This document shows positions 48,591-60,159 of a stretch of DNA of 64,000 nucleotides, piece after piece. The first letter of the stretch is position 1; each line of letters opens with the position of its first letter. The DNA lies in contig NC_092241.1 in assembly GCF_036320965.1 (NCBI RefSeq), forward strand, positions 22,023,517 through 22,087,516, in the 5' to 3' direction. The position numbers and the translations under genes were made by a program. The notes beneath the pieces are model-generated. The model had not been told where the DNA came from and made no database searches. It saw only the letters and a list, made by a program, of their open reading frames with translations. This stretch comes from Panulirus ornatus. Lineage: Eukaryota > Arthropoda > Malacostraca > Decapoda > Palinuridae.

Positions 48591-49849
48591 ATTTCGGGCC
48601 ATCCATTTCCCTTGTCGTTCCCCTCTGTCACAGTTTACTGAGCGGGCTGACCGTCCAGTCAATATGTCGTGTCGCTGGTGTGTTCATCACAGTTCTGGGT
48701 CGGTGAACATTTTCCTCTGCCCTACTGACGCTCACTCCGCTGGGTAATACATCTGTGTGTTGTACGAAATACCATCAAAATTTGGTAGTATAACTCGGAG
48801 GATGAAAAAAGAGAGCGCGCCTCGCGACGGATTTACAAAATTCAATTTGAAGTTTGTTTCTAAAAAAAAAAAAAAAGCCGATATGTATTCTTTGGCCGTA
48901 AAGTTTTGTTACACTACAGAACCTTATATTCTGTTCCTGAATTTCAATATATTCAGATACACAAAAATGAATCTGTTACAAGAATTAGAGTTCAACGAAT
49001 TGAATCTTATTTCAGAAGTCACTTCCACATTGTCTGAAAAATTCGTTTGTGTGAAATAATTGAAATTCTCGAATAAAGATGAAACTTATTGTACACTGAG
49101 GGAGCAAGATAACGTGCTGGTCGTTAATGTTGGTTCCTTGTATTCGTTACGACGCTGATGACATCACCTGGCGACACTATGTCACGTTCTGTCTACACCT
49201 GATGGACGCCTCATGCTGGTGACACATTATGGTTGCTCTTGCTGGCACCACTGATGATATGCTGGTCACATTTGCCTGAAATTGATTCTCGTGACACGAG
49301 AATCACTCCTGCTGGCAGTCACGCCTCACGCTGGTGGCCCATGGTAAAGACACATTCATATAGCACATGATAGAAATGCATGCCAGTGTTGCCGTCATAA
49401 CATACTAGTGATACGCTAGTGATACACGGTATCGCATGTGGTAGTGACAACTAGTTGTCATGCCAAGGAATGGTAACATATTCATGATACATTATCTGGT
49501 CACAGAACAGTAATACATGGTCGCGGCGTACATCTGAAAGGTATCTTGTTACAACAGGTCATGATATGTGCTAATGACACATGGACATTCTATTTGACAT
49601 CTGATGACGGAAAATGGGACGACGCACTGGTAGCGAATTCTGGTGACAATGGTGACACATGTAACACTGAATCGATGTAGATTTTTCTCCCACCTCCCTG
49701 TGACGAAACACAGTATTGCTAACACAGTAGACAATTGTTGCAACATCGTCTCAGGATAAGACTGCGTTTCTCCTGACAATAAACAAAGGAAAGTCATAGT
49801 GTTGAATTTCCTGCATCATTGATCATGAATACAGGAGAGCGTGAACTTT
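48591..49849. other. Unassigned sequence with a degenerate GGTGACAC-rich part
   Basis: At 49130-49670, words such as CTGGTGACACAT, GCTGGCA and ATGATAC recur irregularly, suggesting an old minisatellite. The 100-codon frame 48757-49059 (lysine-rich, no domain recognised) is not supported as a gene. Confidence 0.35.
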
Positions 49850-50600
49850 AGTAATGTACATAGCAGAATGAGTAGGACGGAGAGTGCCAAATAATCTGGC
49901 TTTTGCAGTGGGAGAAAGTTACTGAGTTATATAGAATGGGACGAAGAGGAAAGATGGATTTGCGGTAATTGTTAGAGATACTCTTGGTTAAAATTTAGAT
50001 GTATCCATCTGTATGAGAGACTGAGAGGTCAACACACTTCCTAAGGACAAATGGAGTTCTTGATCTCACAAATAAAGAAATTGCAGCGATTCGTAGAGGA
50101 ATCTGAAGCTAATTCGCTTACTAATTCTGATCCTTCGTCCGTACAAGTTGAGTACGAGCGATCAGTCCAGTGATAGTGGAGGGAGGGATGAATGACTCCA
50201 CACCTGCAGTAATGACTTGTGATATCCGTCCTGCACAGAGAGGAGCATCACGGGAGGAGAGGCAATTGTCATCTCAAGAAAAGTTGAAAAAGAAATCTCA
50301 TAAATAAGTCCACCGAGCCTTCATAAAGTGGCAAGTTTGGCATTTAGAGAAGACATAGGAGGAAGTGTGTCTGAGGAACTCACCGTGGGTTAAACTGTGT
50401 TGCGACAGCATGCAGGGTTAAAGGTTATAACGAGACCGAGAATTCCAGAAGTTTGGTCGTGACGATTGGGAAGGCGCGTGATGTGCCTCGCTGTTCGTTC
50501 CAGATCATCACGGTGGGAAGAATGCCAACATTCCTTCTTTATCCCATTGAAGTGACTTCGGTAAAGCGCCACCGGCGTGTGGGTGAGCTTGGGGGAGGGA
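49850..50600 (-). pseudogene. Possible decayed endonuclease region of a Jockey-like LINE
   Basis: On the minus strand, 50580-50390 reads RDDLERTARHITRLPNRHDQ then TSGILGLVITFNPACC, followed after a stop by PTVSSSD. This resembles the end of an APE endonuclease, in which a DLxITxNP phrase precedes a GSSDH motif. Downstream, a phrase near LLQVWSHSSLPPL hints at the following linker. Multiple stops. The match is by memory of the family only. It lies 3' of the RT pseudogene at 52415-53445 on the same strand, so it would be a separate copy. Confidence 0.35.
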
Positions 50601-52414
50601 GGTGAGACATGATACAGTATACTTCACAGAAATAATACAATAATGGAAGAAGTAAAGGTAAGCAAACATGAGAAGACAATACTGTAGCCAGATGACATCA
50701 AAGTGAGGAGATTCGTGGTATTCAATTTCTGCATTTAGATTAAAATTCCCCCACTGACGCGGACATGGCGATACAGATTTAAGGTAGAGACAGAAAAGAT
50801 CGAGTAAAAGCATTTATTGGACAGTTGCGGCTCTGGAAGATGTAAAAGATTAGGAAAAGCAATTTCTGAGAATGTGCCACAGAGCATAGGTAACTTTCAA
50901 GGGCATGAATTTTGAAGTTAATAGAAAAAAGGGGCAAGTCTCGTAGAACATCCGGATACACGTGGAGACGATATAGCAGCTCTCTGAGTCCAACCTCTCA
51001 TTGTCTGTAGGGTCAGAGCAAGACCCAGAGACTCTCAATAACCCATGACACCGGCAGCTAGGGCCTATATTCTCTGAATACTTCGTGAGGTTCAAGTGTC
51101 ACGCTAAAATGAGTAGATGAAGCAAAGAGTTTGAGAGAGTGTTTAGTGCAGCTGGACAGAGATCAAGGACACCGTCCATACACTGTGCAAGCACCGCAAA
51201 TGAGTGGTAGGAGGAAAGCTGTGTAATAAGGCTATACGAAACCTATGGATAGTTGTGGGTATAACAGAGCACAGAACAAGACACCAGTGGTCTAGCCAGG
51301 TCTGCTACATAACCTTCTCGAGCCAGTTGGAGGTTGTGATACATGTTCACCGAAGGTGCTTAGAATGTTTACATTCTGATCATTAGATGATTTGTAAGTT
51401 TAGTAGGTTTTCGTTTTATTTTGAAAGTGTTCAGTGTTTGTTTGTTTGTTTGTTTGTGTGTGTGTGTGGGGGGGGGGGGGGGGGGGATTAGGCTTCTTGT
51501 TTTAACAAGACAGCCAGTCTTACTCCACAGGGATTCTAGATTACCTTCTAGTTTACTATGACAACAGTCATTACATTATGTTACTTCACAATCGGTCCTT
51601 CATACGTCAATGAATCCCTCGCAGCGAGACACTGACGTCTACTCTTTCTTAAAAAGGCCTTATTATTCCTTCATCTTGTAAGTTACATTCATGAAGTTAT
51701 AGTTGTAACTCAGGCTGGACAGAAAATATTCTCAAAATTATCAGATATTTCATCAAGATCTTGATCACTAGATGAATGACATTCCCACAAATAGAGTCTA
51801 TCTAAAGATGAAGTAACTTTGGTCATTTTTCCTTTTATTATTACTAATGAAGTTAATAAGATCGGTTTCCGTTCAAGGAAGAATGAGGAATAACTGAAAC
51901 ATTTAATGAATTATATTTCAGGTGAAACACTTGCTCAGGTTTGTGAAGCGAATATGGTTTATTATGATAACAATGGAAAGATACTGACCTTGTTTGTGAA
52001 CCTAAAGTGGCCTATGGTGACAGCGATGATGTTGATCACACAGGAACAAGCGGTGAGACAACACTAGAGCAATGGAAATCTTCATCTTACTAATTATGAA
52101 TATAACTGAGTCAGAGTTGAAATCATCTAACATTATGAATATTTTCATGAAGTAGTTGTTTCAGGGAATCTTAAAAGTCTCGCCAGTACGTGGTTGATAT
52201 TACCTTCATCGATAGATCTTGCCAAAGATGCGGGAATCATTTACCTTAATGAAGAGATGCGCTGTAAATTTTCCATTAGTGTCAGTTCTGATTCTTTTCT
52301 TCTTTTTTTCAACGTTGGAGGCTTCAGTCACATAAAACTCCACATCAAAGCGAAGCCTTAATTGAAATATAGAGAGGATTATCAAAGGAAAAAAGAAGAG
52401 ACAAGGAAAAATAT
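50601..52414. other. Unassigned sequence
   Basis: No domain recognised. It contains a (TTTG)n(TG)n(G)n tract at about 51435-51487. Short minus-strand frames (50508-50813, 50850-51095) look like decayed coding DNA, but no family could be named. Confidence 0.35.
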
Positions 52415-53445
52415 TTAAGACTTTCGGAGGCATTGGAAAATATCTCTTTTAAAATGTACCCAGCAATAATGATTGGGAAACATATCAGAAGATAGAGAGT
52501 TCCAAAGCTTCGATTTATAGGAATCGAAACTGTTGTCAAAACAGCTCACCCGTGAGTTGCCAACGGCCACACAGTAATCAGGTGACGAAGCAGCTTGTCG
52601 AGTATTTTGCGAGCCAGCCAATAGTGGAGGAACACAAGAAGTCAGCTCTCAGGAGCAAAAACCAATGTAATAACTACAGAAAGGAGAAAGTGAACCAATG
52701 GTGTAGTGCAAGCGCATCAAGCTTTGAAGTTAGCCTAGGAAAGCTTATAAGTCGGACCTCTTTCAACTCAACTTTGTGAAGTAAGGGTGCAGAGCTAGAA
52801 GCACCCCAGACGTGAGAGCAGTACTCCATACAAGGATGGATCAATTATTTGTATAAATGAAGCATCTGTTCAGAGGAAAAAAAATGATATCTAAACAAGA
52901 AATCCAGTTTTTTAGAAGCAGACTAAGCTATTTACGTAAGGTGGGGCTCCAAGAAAGTAGATTGTTATAGCACACCAAGTATGTTCATTGAGTCAAGAGG
53001 TAGAATTAAAGGAAAGCGTAAAGTTGTGAGGAGTTTTCGATAAAGTACTGGGTATAAGGTGGGTCTTGGAGCATTAAACTTAACCAGCTTTTGTCTCCCT
53101 CATCGAGATATCCTGTCCAAGTCAGAATTTATTGAGGAAAGTGTGTCAAGACGAGATGCGGATTGAGAGAGAGATGGAGAAGAATTCAAGAATGTAGAGG
53201 AATGCAGTGTTGAGTCTTTAGCATATGAGTGCATTTGGTTATTTGTTGGAGAGGAAATCATTGAAAAAAGAAGGAAAAGCGTAAGGGACAGGACAGAACC
53301 TTGAGAGACACGACTGTTGGTGGAGAAAGGAAGGGAGATTGATCCATCAACAACCACTGAGATAGATCGGCTAGGGAGGAAGCTCGATATGAGAGAGCAA
53401 AGTGAGAAAAGGAGGGCAAAAGAGGGGAGCTTAGAGGTGAGAGCT
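52415..53445 (-). pseudogene. Decayed Jockey-like LINE reverse transcriptase
   Basis: The minus-strand frames follow the typical order of this RT type. Motif region SFLPSRSISVVVDG; motif B SQGSVLSLTLFLLF (consensus PQGSVLSPTLF); catalytic box SYAKDSTLH, where YADD has become YAKD; DSMNILGV; LIHPCMEYCSHVWG; then PDYCVAVGNSRVS and SKLWNSL near the C-terminus. Several stops and frameshifts (for example after SDLDRISR and NILGVL) make it dead. It is unrelated to the RTE-like family. Its upstream side is cut at 53445 by RTE-like copy K. Family naming is by motif recognition. Confidence 0.75.
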
Positions 53446-53917
53446 GTCATGTATAATACACCGAAACTACAGCTCCCTTTCGACATCCAGGCCCCACAAA
53501 ACGTTCAGTGTTTTACCCAAGACACTTCACATGCCCTGATTCAATTCACTGACAGCACTTCGACGCCGCTATACCACATCGTCCCAATTCACTCTATTCC
53601 TTGCACGCCTTTCACCCTCCAGCATGTTCAGGCCCCGATCGCTCAAAAATTTTTTCACTCCATCCTTCCACCTCCAATTTGATCTCCCACTTCTCCTCGT
53701 TCCCTCCACCTCAGACACATATATCTTCTTTGTCAATCTTTCCTCACTCATTCTCTCCATGTGACCAAACCATTTCAAAACACCCTCTTCTGCTCTCTCA
53801 ACAAAACTCTTCTTATTACCACTCATCCCTCTTAAGCTTTCATTACTTTCTCGATAAACCATCTCACACCAAACATTGTCCTCAAACATCCCATTTCCAA
53901 CATATCCACCCTCCTCC
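53446..53917 (-). mobile_element. RTE-like LINE copy K, truncated at both ends
   Basis: A minus-strand fragment of a long-UTR copy. It starts inside the 3' UTR (GTCATGTATAATACACCG on the plus strand) and extends through the C-terminal coding region to the LEMRCLR codons near 53917, where copy L begins. The longest frame (53569-53958) ends NRVNWDDVV. Y996 is lost to a stop, as in copy J. It abuts the Jockey-like pseudogene. Confidence 0.8.
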
Positions 53918-55085
53918 TGTCTGCCTTTATTCATTCTCATCGACACTCCGCCACACACGAAATAAGAACCCCCACCCCCCTCATGTGTGCGAGGTAGCGC
54001 TAGAAAATGAAAACGAAGGCCACATTAGTTCACACTCAGTCTCTAGCTTCATGTGATAATGCACCGAAACCACAGCTCCCTTTCCAGATCCAGGCCCCAC
54101 AGAACTTTCCATGGTTTAACCCAGACGCTTCACATGCCCTGGTTCAATCCATTGACAGCACGTCGACCCCGGTATACCACATCGTTCCAATTCACTCTAT
54201 TCCTTGTACGCCTTTCACCCTCCTGCAGGCCCCGTTCGCTCAAAATCTTTTTCACTCATCTTTCCACCTCCAATTAGGTCTCCCACTTCTCCTCGTTCCC
54301 TCCACCTCTAACACATATATCCTCCTAGTCAATCTTTCCTCACTCATTCTCTTCATGTGACCAAACAATTTCAAAACACCTTCTGCTCTCTTAACCACAC
54401 TCTTTTTATTACCACACATCTCTCTTACTCTATTATTACATACTCAATCAAACCACCTCACACCACATATTGTCCTCAAACATCTCATTTCTAGCACATC
54501 CACCCTCTTCCTCACAACTCTATCTATAGCCTACGCCTCGTAACCATATAACATTGTTGGAACCACTATTCATTCAAACATAACCATTTTTGCTTTCCGA
54601 GATAATGTTTTCGAGTGACACACATTCTTCAACGCTCCCAGAAATTTTGCCTCCTCCCCAAACCTATGATTCACTTCCGCTTCCATGGTTCCATCCGCTG
54701 CCAGATCCACTTCCAGATACCTAAAACACTTCACTTTCTCCAGTTTTTCTCCATTCAAACTTACCTCCCAATTGACTTGTCCCTCAACCCTACTGTACCT
54801 AATAACCTTGCTCTTATTCACATCTACTCTCAGCTTTCTTCTTTCACACACTTTACCAAACTCAGCTACCAGCTTGTGCAGTTTCTCACATTAATCAGCC
54901 ACCAGCGATGTATCATCAGAAAACAGCAACTGACTCACTTCCCAAATCCACAACAGCCTGCATACTTGCCCCTCTTTCCAAAACTCTTGCGTTTACCTCT
55001 CTAGCAACCCAATCCATAAACAAATTAAACAGCCAAATTAAACGTGAGGAATGCGTGGGGAGTATTCTTTCTCCCCTATCCCCTA
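53918..55085 (-). mobile_element. RTE-like LINE copy L with internal deletion to the 5' UTR
   Basis: A minus-strand copy lacking the very 3' end (it starts at TGTCTGCCTTTATTC in the long UTR). Coding sequence runs up to the FNLFMDWVAREVNARVLERG codons at about 55037. There it jumps directly to the 5' UTR (55041-55085, ACGTGAGGAATGCGTGGG on the plus strand), ending a few bases short of the terminal palindrome. About two thirds of the ORF, with the endonuclease and RT fingers, is deleted. Stops and frameshifts occur in the remainder. Confidence 0.82.
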
Positions 55086-55099
55086 TATTTTCTTTTCTT

Positions 55100-55258
55100 T
55101 TACGCTTGATTGCCATTTCCTGCGTCAGCGAGGTATCACCAGCAACAGACGAAGAAAGTCGGAATCCGCTGATATTCTTTCTCTAACTATCATTTGTAAT
55201 GCACCGATACCACAGCTACACAACCAGGTGCCACAGACCTTTTCATGATGACGTCCAG
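55100..55258 (-). mobile_element. Old RTE-like LINE 3' UTR remnant (copy M)
   Basis: Diverged minus-strand match to the LINE 3' terminal module (TTTCCTGCGTCAGCGAGGTA on the plus strand) and to the CACCGAWACCACAGCT and AGGYGCCACAGACCTTTCCATG phrases of the long UTR. No coding part remains. Confidence 0.6.
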
Positions 55259-55504
55259 AGTTACTGATTGTAGAAAACTTGACGATTAACTTTGCGTTAA
55301 ATGAAACCTGTATCGCAGCTGAAGCTCAAAAGAGTAGTAATACAATACAGATTTACATAATCAACACATTCATTTTCACTCAATAAACCATGAGCTATTA
55401 CAATCAAAATGTTAATTCTGGATTCACATCCTCTCAAATTTTATGCTAAATAAATCAATTTAACTTTTCGGTGAAACTGTATTTCATATGTGTAAGAAAT
55501 GCAC

Positions 55505-55745
55505 CATAGATAAGAAGTGGATTGATGTGTTCGAAATGAAATGCTAGAGGATGATATGTGATGTAAGGAGGGTTCATCAAATATGAAATGACAGGGTAAG
55601 AGAGAGATCTAGAGTATGGTTGACAGAGCAGAAGAGGTGTACTAAAATGCTTGGGACATGAGGAAAGGATGACTGAGGGAGACTTAGAGGATATGCATGT
55701 CAGAAAAAAAGGGAACATGGTGAAGGGGGAGACCAAGTTAAAGAT
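55505..55745 (+). mobile_element. Old RTE-like LINE C-terminal remnant (copy N)
   Basis: Plus strand. Broken frames still align with RMDVLEMRCLRTMCGVRWF, VREMCGNKKSVVERAEEG and ERMSEERLT and end near GRPNWR (GGGGGAGACCAAGTTAAAG). It has many indels. It is the most decayed copy recognised. Confidence 0.6.
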
Positions 55746-56339
55746 TTCTTCAGGTTAGCTGCTACACCACCTCTTTCACCAGTCGAGCAGTTTGTAAACA
55801 AGGTGCAATGAAGTGATGTAAATGCCATATGTTATGTGTCAGTTATACAACCAGATAAAAACTGATGAAAATGACAGAGTGCAGCTATCTAATATTAACA
55901 CGATTGATTTATTTCCAACATGGTCATACAGGAAGACAACAAATGAGGTAGTTGTTTGTTAGCTTAGAAAATTTTAATTACATGGATATGGTTCGTGTTA
56001 AAAATGACATATCGTAAAAAGACCTACATCATCCCTGATGTAAAATGCGTCTGCTTTTATGTAGTGTGCCAAGCCATGTGCAAATGAAAACGCTAATGAA
56101 AATGAATCAGGTCAAAGGCTTCAGATCTAACACACTGCACGAGATGTAAGTGTATCGTCAGTTTGGAAGACTTTGATGCTGTCAGTGAATACTCAGATGA
56201 CATGAATATTTCTAACATCAACATTCTGATTGTTATAACATAGTCTCTTCTTTGCTGTTCCTTCTCGTTTCTCTTTTTCCTTTCGTCTATTTCTTATCTC
56301 CATTTTCTTTTTCATTTGTGATTGACACGGCACAGGCAA
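55746..56339. other. Unassigned AT-rich sequence
   Basis: No repeat unit, RNA motif or ORF of interest recognised. Confidence 0.4.
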
Positions 56340-56825
56340 AAATATTGGAACTAAGAGCATTCTCGGATTAAAAGAAGCTGGAGGAAGCGATAAAGACAAA
56401 AGAAAGGAAGAAAATTCTAGCTGTTTGTGGGAAGAGGGATGTACCATAATAGCTAATCCTCAAGTAACCGATCTCCACGCTGAAACTGTGGGAAGCAGCA
56501 GCCAAGCACGTGTCTCGTATCCAAGCTTTGAGAGATGGCACACCTGGAAACAGCTCACGAGAACAGTAGCCAAACTGACACCTGCAGAACAGATGAAGCA
56601 GTAACATCGCAGCATACGGAATGGAAAGGTTGAACGCCGGGAGAACTAGGAGATGGAAGGCTTTTGATTCCATTCTGGATAACAGGAAGGTGGAGGATGA
56701 GCCGCCCTGATGTAAGTGCGGTGATTTATACTTGGGCGAATAAAGCTCCCGTACATATGAAACAGCTGTATCAAAACGAAAGTAAGTATGGCACCTGTGA
56801 CGTTGATTATGTGGGGTCACCATAA
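56340..56825 (-). pseudogene. Jockey-like LINE C-terminal remnant
   Basis: The 151-codon minus-strand frame contains GGSSSTFLLSRMESKAFHL, then FGYCSREL, then AAASHSFSVEIGYLRIS and FPQTARIFFLS. This is the same order as the post-RT region of the Jockey-like family seen at 52415-53445 (WGG..S..L..VESK.FRL, YRYY.G.CS.EL, ..SVE.GN.R, LWNSLP). Key positions are degraded. It probably belongs with the RT motif at 57455-57549 upstream on the same strand. Confidence 0.6.
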
Positions 56826-57035
56826 CTGGATGTGTATCTACGTTGTCACAGGGTTGACGTGTGGTATATTAAGAATGAACAGAGAGAGAGAATGACTTTT
56901 AGACAGAAATACAGGAAGGACCTGCGTTTTGGCACGATTGATTTTAACAAATTTATTAAATACTTCTCCATTCTGAGATACTACAGAGGTCCGAATTGAG
57001 AGGAGAAATGAGTCCAGCGAGGAAAAAAGACCTAA
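56826..57035. other. Unassigned sequence flanking the minisatellite
   Basis: Probably decayed Jockey-like coding DNA between its C-terminus and the 22-bp array. No clear motif. Confidence 0.35.
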
Positions 57036-57376
57036 TTTTAGTTATACTTGGTATGTTATCAAATTATACTTGGTATGTCATCAGGTGGTATGTCATCAGG
57101 TTATACCTAGTATGTCATCAGGTTATACTTGGTATGTCATCAAGTTATACTTACTATGTCATCAGGTGGTATGTCATCAGGTTATACCTGGTATGTCATC
57201 AGGTTATACTTGGTATATCATCAGGTTATACTTGGTATGTCATCAAGTTATACCTGGTATGCCATCAAGTTATACTCACTATGTCACCAGGTGGTATGTC
57301 ATCAATTTATACCTGGCATGTCACCAGGTGGTGCCTGGTATGTCATCAGGTTATACTTGGTATGTCATCAACTTAC
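57036..57376 (+). repeat. 22-bp minisatellite (GGTATGTCATCAGGTTATAC type)
   Basis: About 15 units near TTATACTTGGTATGTCATCA plus GG, with shortened GGTGGTATGTCATCA forms. Three overlapping frames of about 100 codons across it are repeat artefacts. Confidence 0.93.
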
Positions 57377-57454
57377 TGTATTAGTGATCATAAAGAAGGG
57401 GAATGGTGTACTAATTGTCTAAGAAAATAAGGATTCAAAAGAATTTCAAACTAC

Positions 57455-57549
57455 TAAGACAGCAGAAGTGAAAGTAATGGGGCGTCGATGGCTGGAAGGG
57501 TTAAAACAGTCTCCTTTCTTTGGGATGGGCACGTTTCCAAGAGGAAGTC
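57455..57549 (-). pseudogene. Jockey-like LINE RT motif fragment
   Basis: The minus strand reads GNVPIPKKGDCFNPSSH then RRPITFTSAVL. It matches the conserved P-I-P-K-K-G-D-x-x-x-P-S-N-Y-R-P-I block at the start of many non-LTR reverse transcriptases. A stop precedes it. It lies upstream, on the same strand, of the C-terminal remnant at 56340-56825, with the 22-bp minisatellite between. Confidence 0.6.
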
Positions 57550-58231
<682 letters not shown>

Positions 58232-58284
58232 ATAATAAGGACACATCTAACGATAAATTTTACCCTACTCGGGGAAAAGTTGAA

Positions 58285-58460
58285 GGCATTGTAAATACGT
58301 GGGTCCTGGGGCTTGCTTCCCGGATGATGGTAATGTACAGCAGGAGGCGAGTGTGGTGGACCCAGGAGAGAGCGGTGCTGTGTGGGAGATGATACAGATG
58401 ATATACATAATATGGCGTGTTAGGGGTTTGGGAAAGCCATGCAGCACCTCCTTTGGGACA
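58285..58460 (-). repeat. Second copy of the (GA)n-associated dispersed repeat
   Basis: On the minus strand, ATCTCCCACACAGCACCGCT and the following CTGGGTCCACCACACTCGCC and CATCCGGGAAGC phrases match 44675-44765. As there, (GA)n follows about 80-90 bp downstream on the same strand. Also on this strand, GTCCCAAAGGAGGTGCTGCA lies upstream. Confidence 0.55.
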
Positions 58461-58759
58461 CCTGGAATGGAGAGCAAATGAATGCTAGCCCCTGACGTAC
58501 GATATGCATAAAAGAATACATTTAGAAGACAAAGGAAGAGACACACGATATGATGCAAGAGAAGAGGTCAGCCCATCGTTGCTGCTGAGAGATGAGATAC
58601 TTTAAGTGATGGAAATTTCAGACGAAAGTAATGTACAGTGTGCACATGTGTGCACTCAGGCACGTAGTGAATAGCAAAAACCTGAAATTCAAGGAATGTG
58701 TCAATAAAGATGCACTTACTGGTGTTGGAGTTGTAGAGATATACTATTTCACCTATTCT
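58461..58759. other. Unassigned sequence
   Basis: No gene or repeat unit recognised. Confidence 0.4.
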
Positions 58760-58927
58760 TATCATCATAATCATCACTGTTATTATCATTATTATCATTA
58801 ATCATTATTATTATCATTATCATTATTATAATCATTATCATAATTATCATCATTATCATTACTATTATTATCATCACTATCATTATCATTATTATTACTA
58901 ATTATTTATATTTATCTTAATTATTTT
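58760..58927. repeat. (ATT/ATC)n microsatellite, left of copy O
   Basis: Imperfect trinucleotide tract of ATT, ATC and TCA words. The same kind of tract resumes at 60054, so copy O sits inside one tract. Confidence 0.9.
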
Positions 58928-60053
58928 GCTTTGTCGAGCTAGCGCAAGGAAACAGACAAAAGAAATGGCCCAACCCACCCACATACACATGTATATACAT
59001 ACACGTCCACATACGCAAATATACATACCTATACATCTCAATGTACACATATATATACACACACAGACACATACATATATACCCATGCACGCAATTTGCA
59101 CTGTCTGCCTTTATTCATTCCCATCGCCACCTCGCCACACATGGAATACCATCCCCCTCCCCCCTCATGTGTGCGAGGTAGCGCTAGGAAAAGACAATAA
59201 AGGCCCCATTCGTTCACACTCAGTCTCTAGCTGTCATACAATAATGCCCGAAACCACAGCTCCCTTTCCACATCCAGGCCCCACACAACTTTCCATGGTT
59301 TACCCGAGACGCTTCACATGCCCTGATTCAATCCACTGACAGCACGTCAACCCCGGTATAGCACATCGATCTAATTCACTCTATTCCTTGCCCGCCTTTC
59401 ACCCTCCTGCATGTTCAGGCCCCGATCACTCAAAATCTTTTTCACTCCATCTTTCCACCTCCAATTTGGTCTCCCACTTCTCCTCGTTCCCTCCACCTCC
59501 GACACATATATCCTCTTGGTCAATCTTTCCTCACTCATTCTCTCCATGTGCCCAAACCATTTCAAAACACCCTCTTCTGCTCTCTCTACCACGCTCTTTT
59601 TATTTCCACACATCTCTCTTACCCTTACATTACTTACTCGATCAAACCACCTCACACCACACATTGTCCTCAAACATCTCATTTCCAGCACATCCACCCT
59701 CCTGAGCACAACTCTATCCATAGCCCACGCCTCGCAACCATACAACATTGTTGGAACCACTATTCCTTTAAACATACTCATTTTTGCTTTCCGAGATAAT
59801 GTTCTCGACTTCCACACATTCTTCAAGGCTCCCAGGATTTTCGCCCCCTCCCCCACCCTATGATTCACTTCCGCTTCTATGGTTCCATCCGCTGCCAGAT
59901 CCACTCCCAGATATCTAAAACACTTTACTTCCTCCAGTTTTTCTCCATTCAAACTTACCTCCCAATTGACTTGACCCTCAACCCTACTGTACCTAATAAC
60001 CTTGCTCTTATTCACATTTACTCTTAACCTTCTTCTTTCACACACTTTACCAA
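58928..60053 (-). mobile_element. RTE-like LINE copy O inserted in (ATT/ATC)n
   Basis: A minus-strand, long-UTR copy. The coding region (59371-60045 open) covers residues about 765-998, from KVCERRRLRVNVNKS to RRARNRVN. W991 then becomes a stop (AATTAG), seven codons early. The 3'-terminal module has lost about 18 bp (TTTGTCGAGCTAGCG), which removes one arm of the hairpin present in other copies. It is otherwise close to copy I in coding sequence but has the other UTR type. It is flanked by trinucleotide repeat on both sides. Confidence 0.88.
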
Positions 60054-60146
60054 TTTATCATTAATTATTATTATTAATTATTATTATTATTATTATCATT
60101 ATCAATTTATTATTAATATCATTATTAATATTATCATTATCATTAC
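60054..60146. repeat. (ATT/ATC)n microsatellite, right of copy O
   Basis: Imperfect ATT/ATC tract directly after the 5' end of copy O. Confidence 0.9.
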
Positions 60147-60159
60147 TTTTCTTCTATAA

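Noticed and set aside
48757..49059. 100-codon ORF
   Set aside because: AT-rich, with a poly-lysine stretch from an A-run; no domain recognised.
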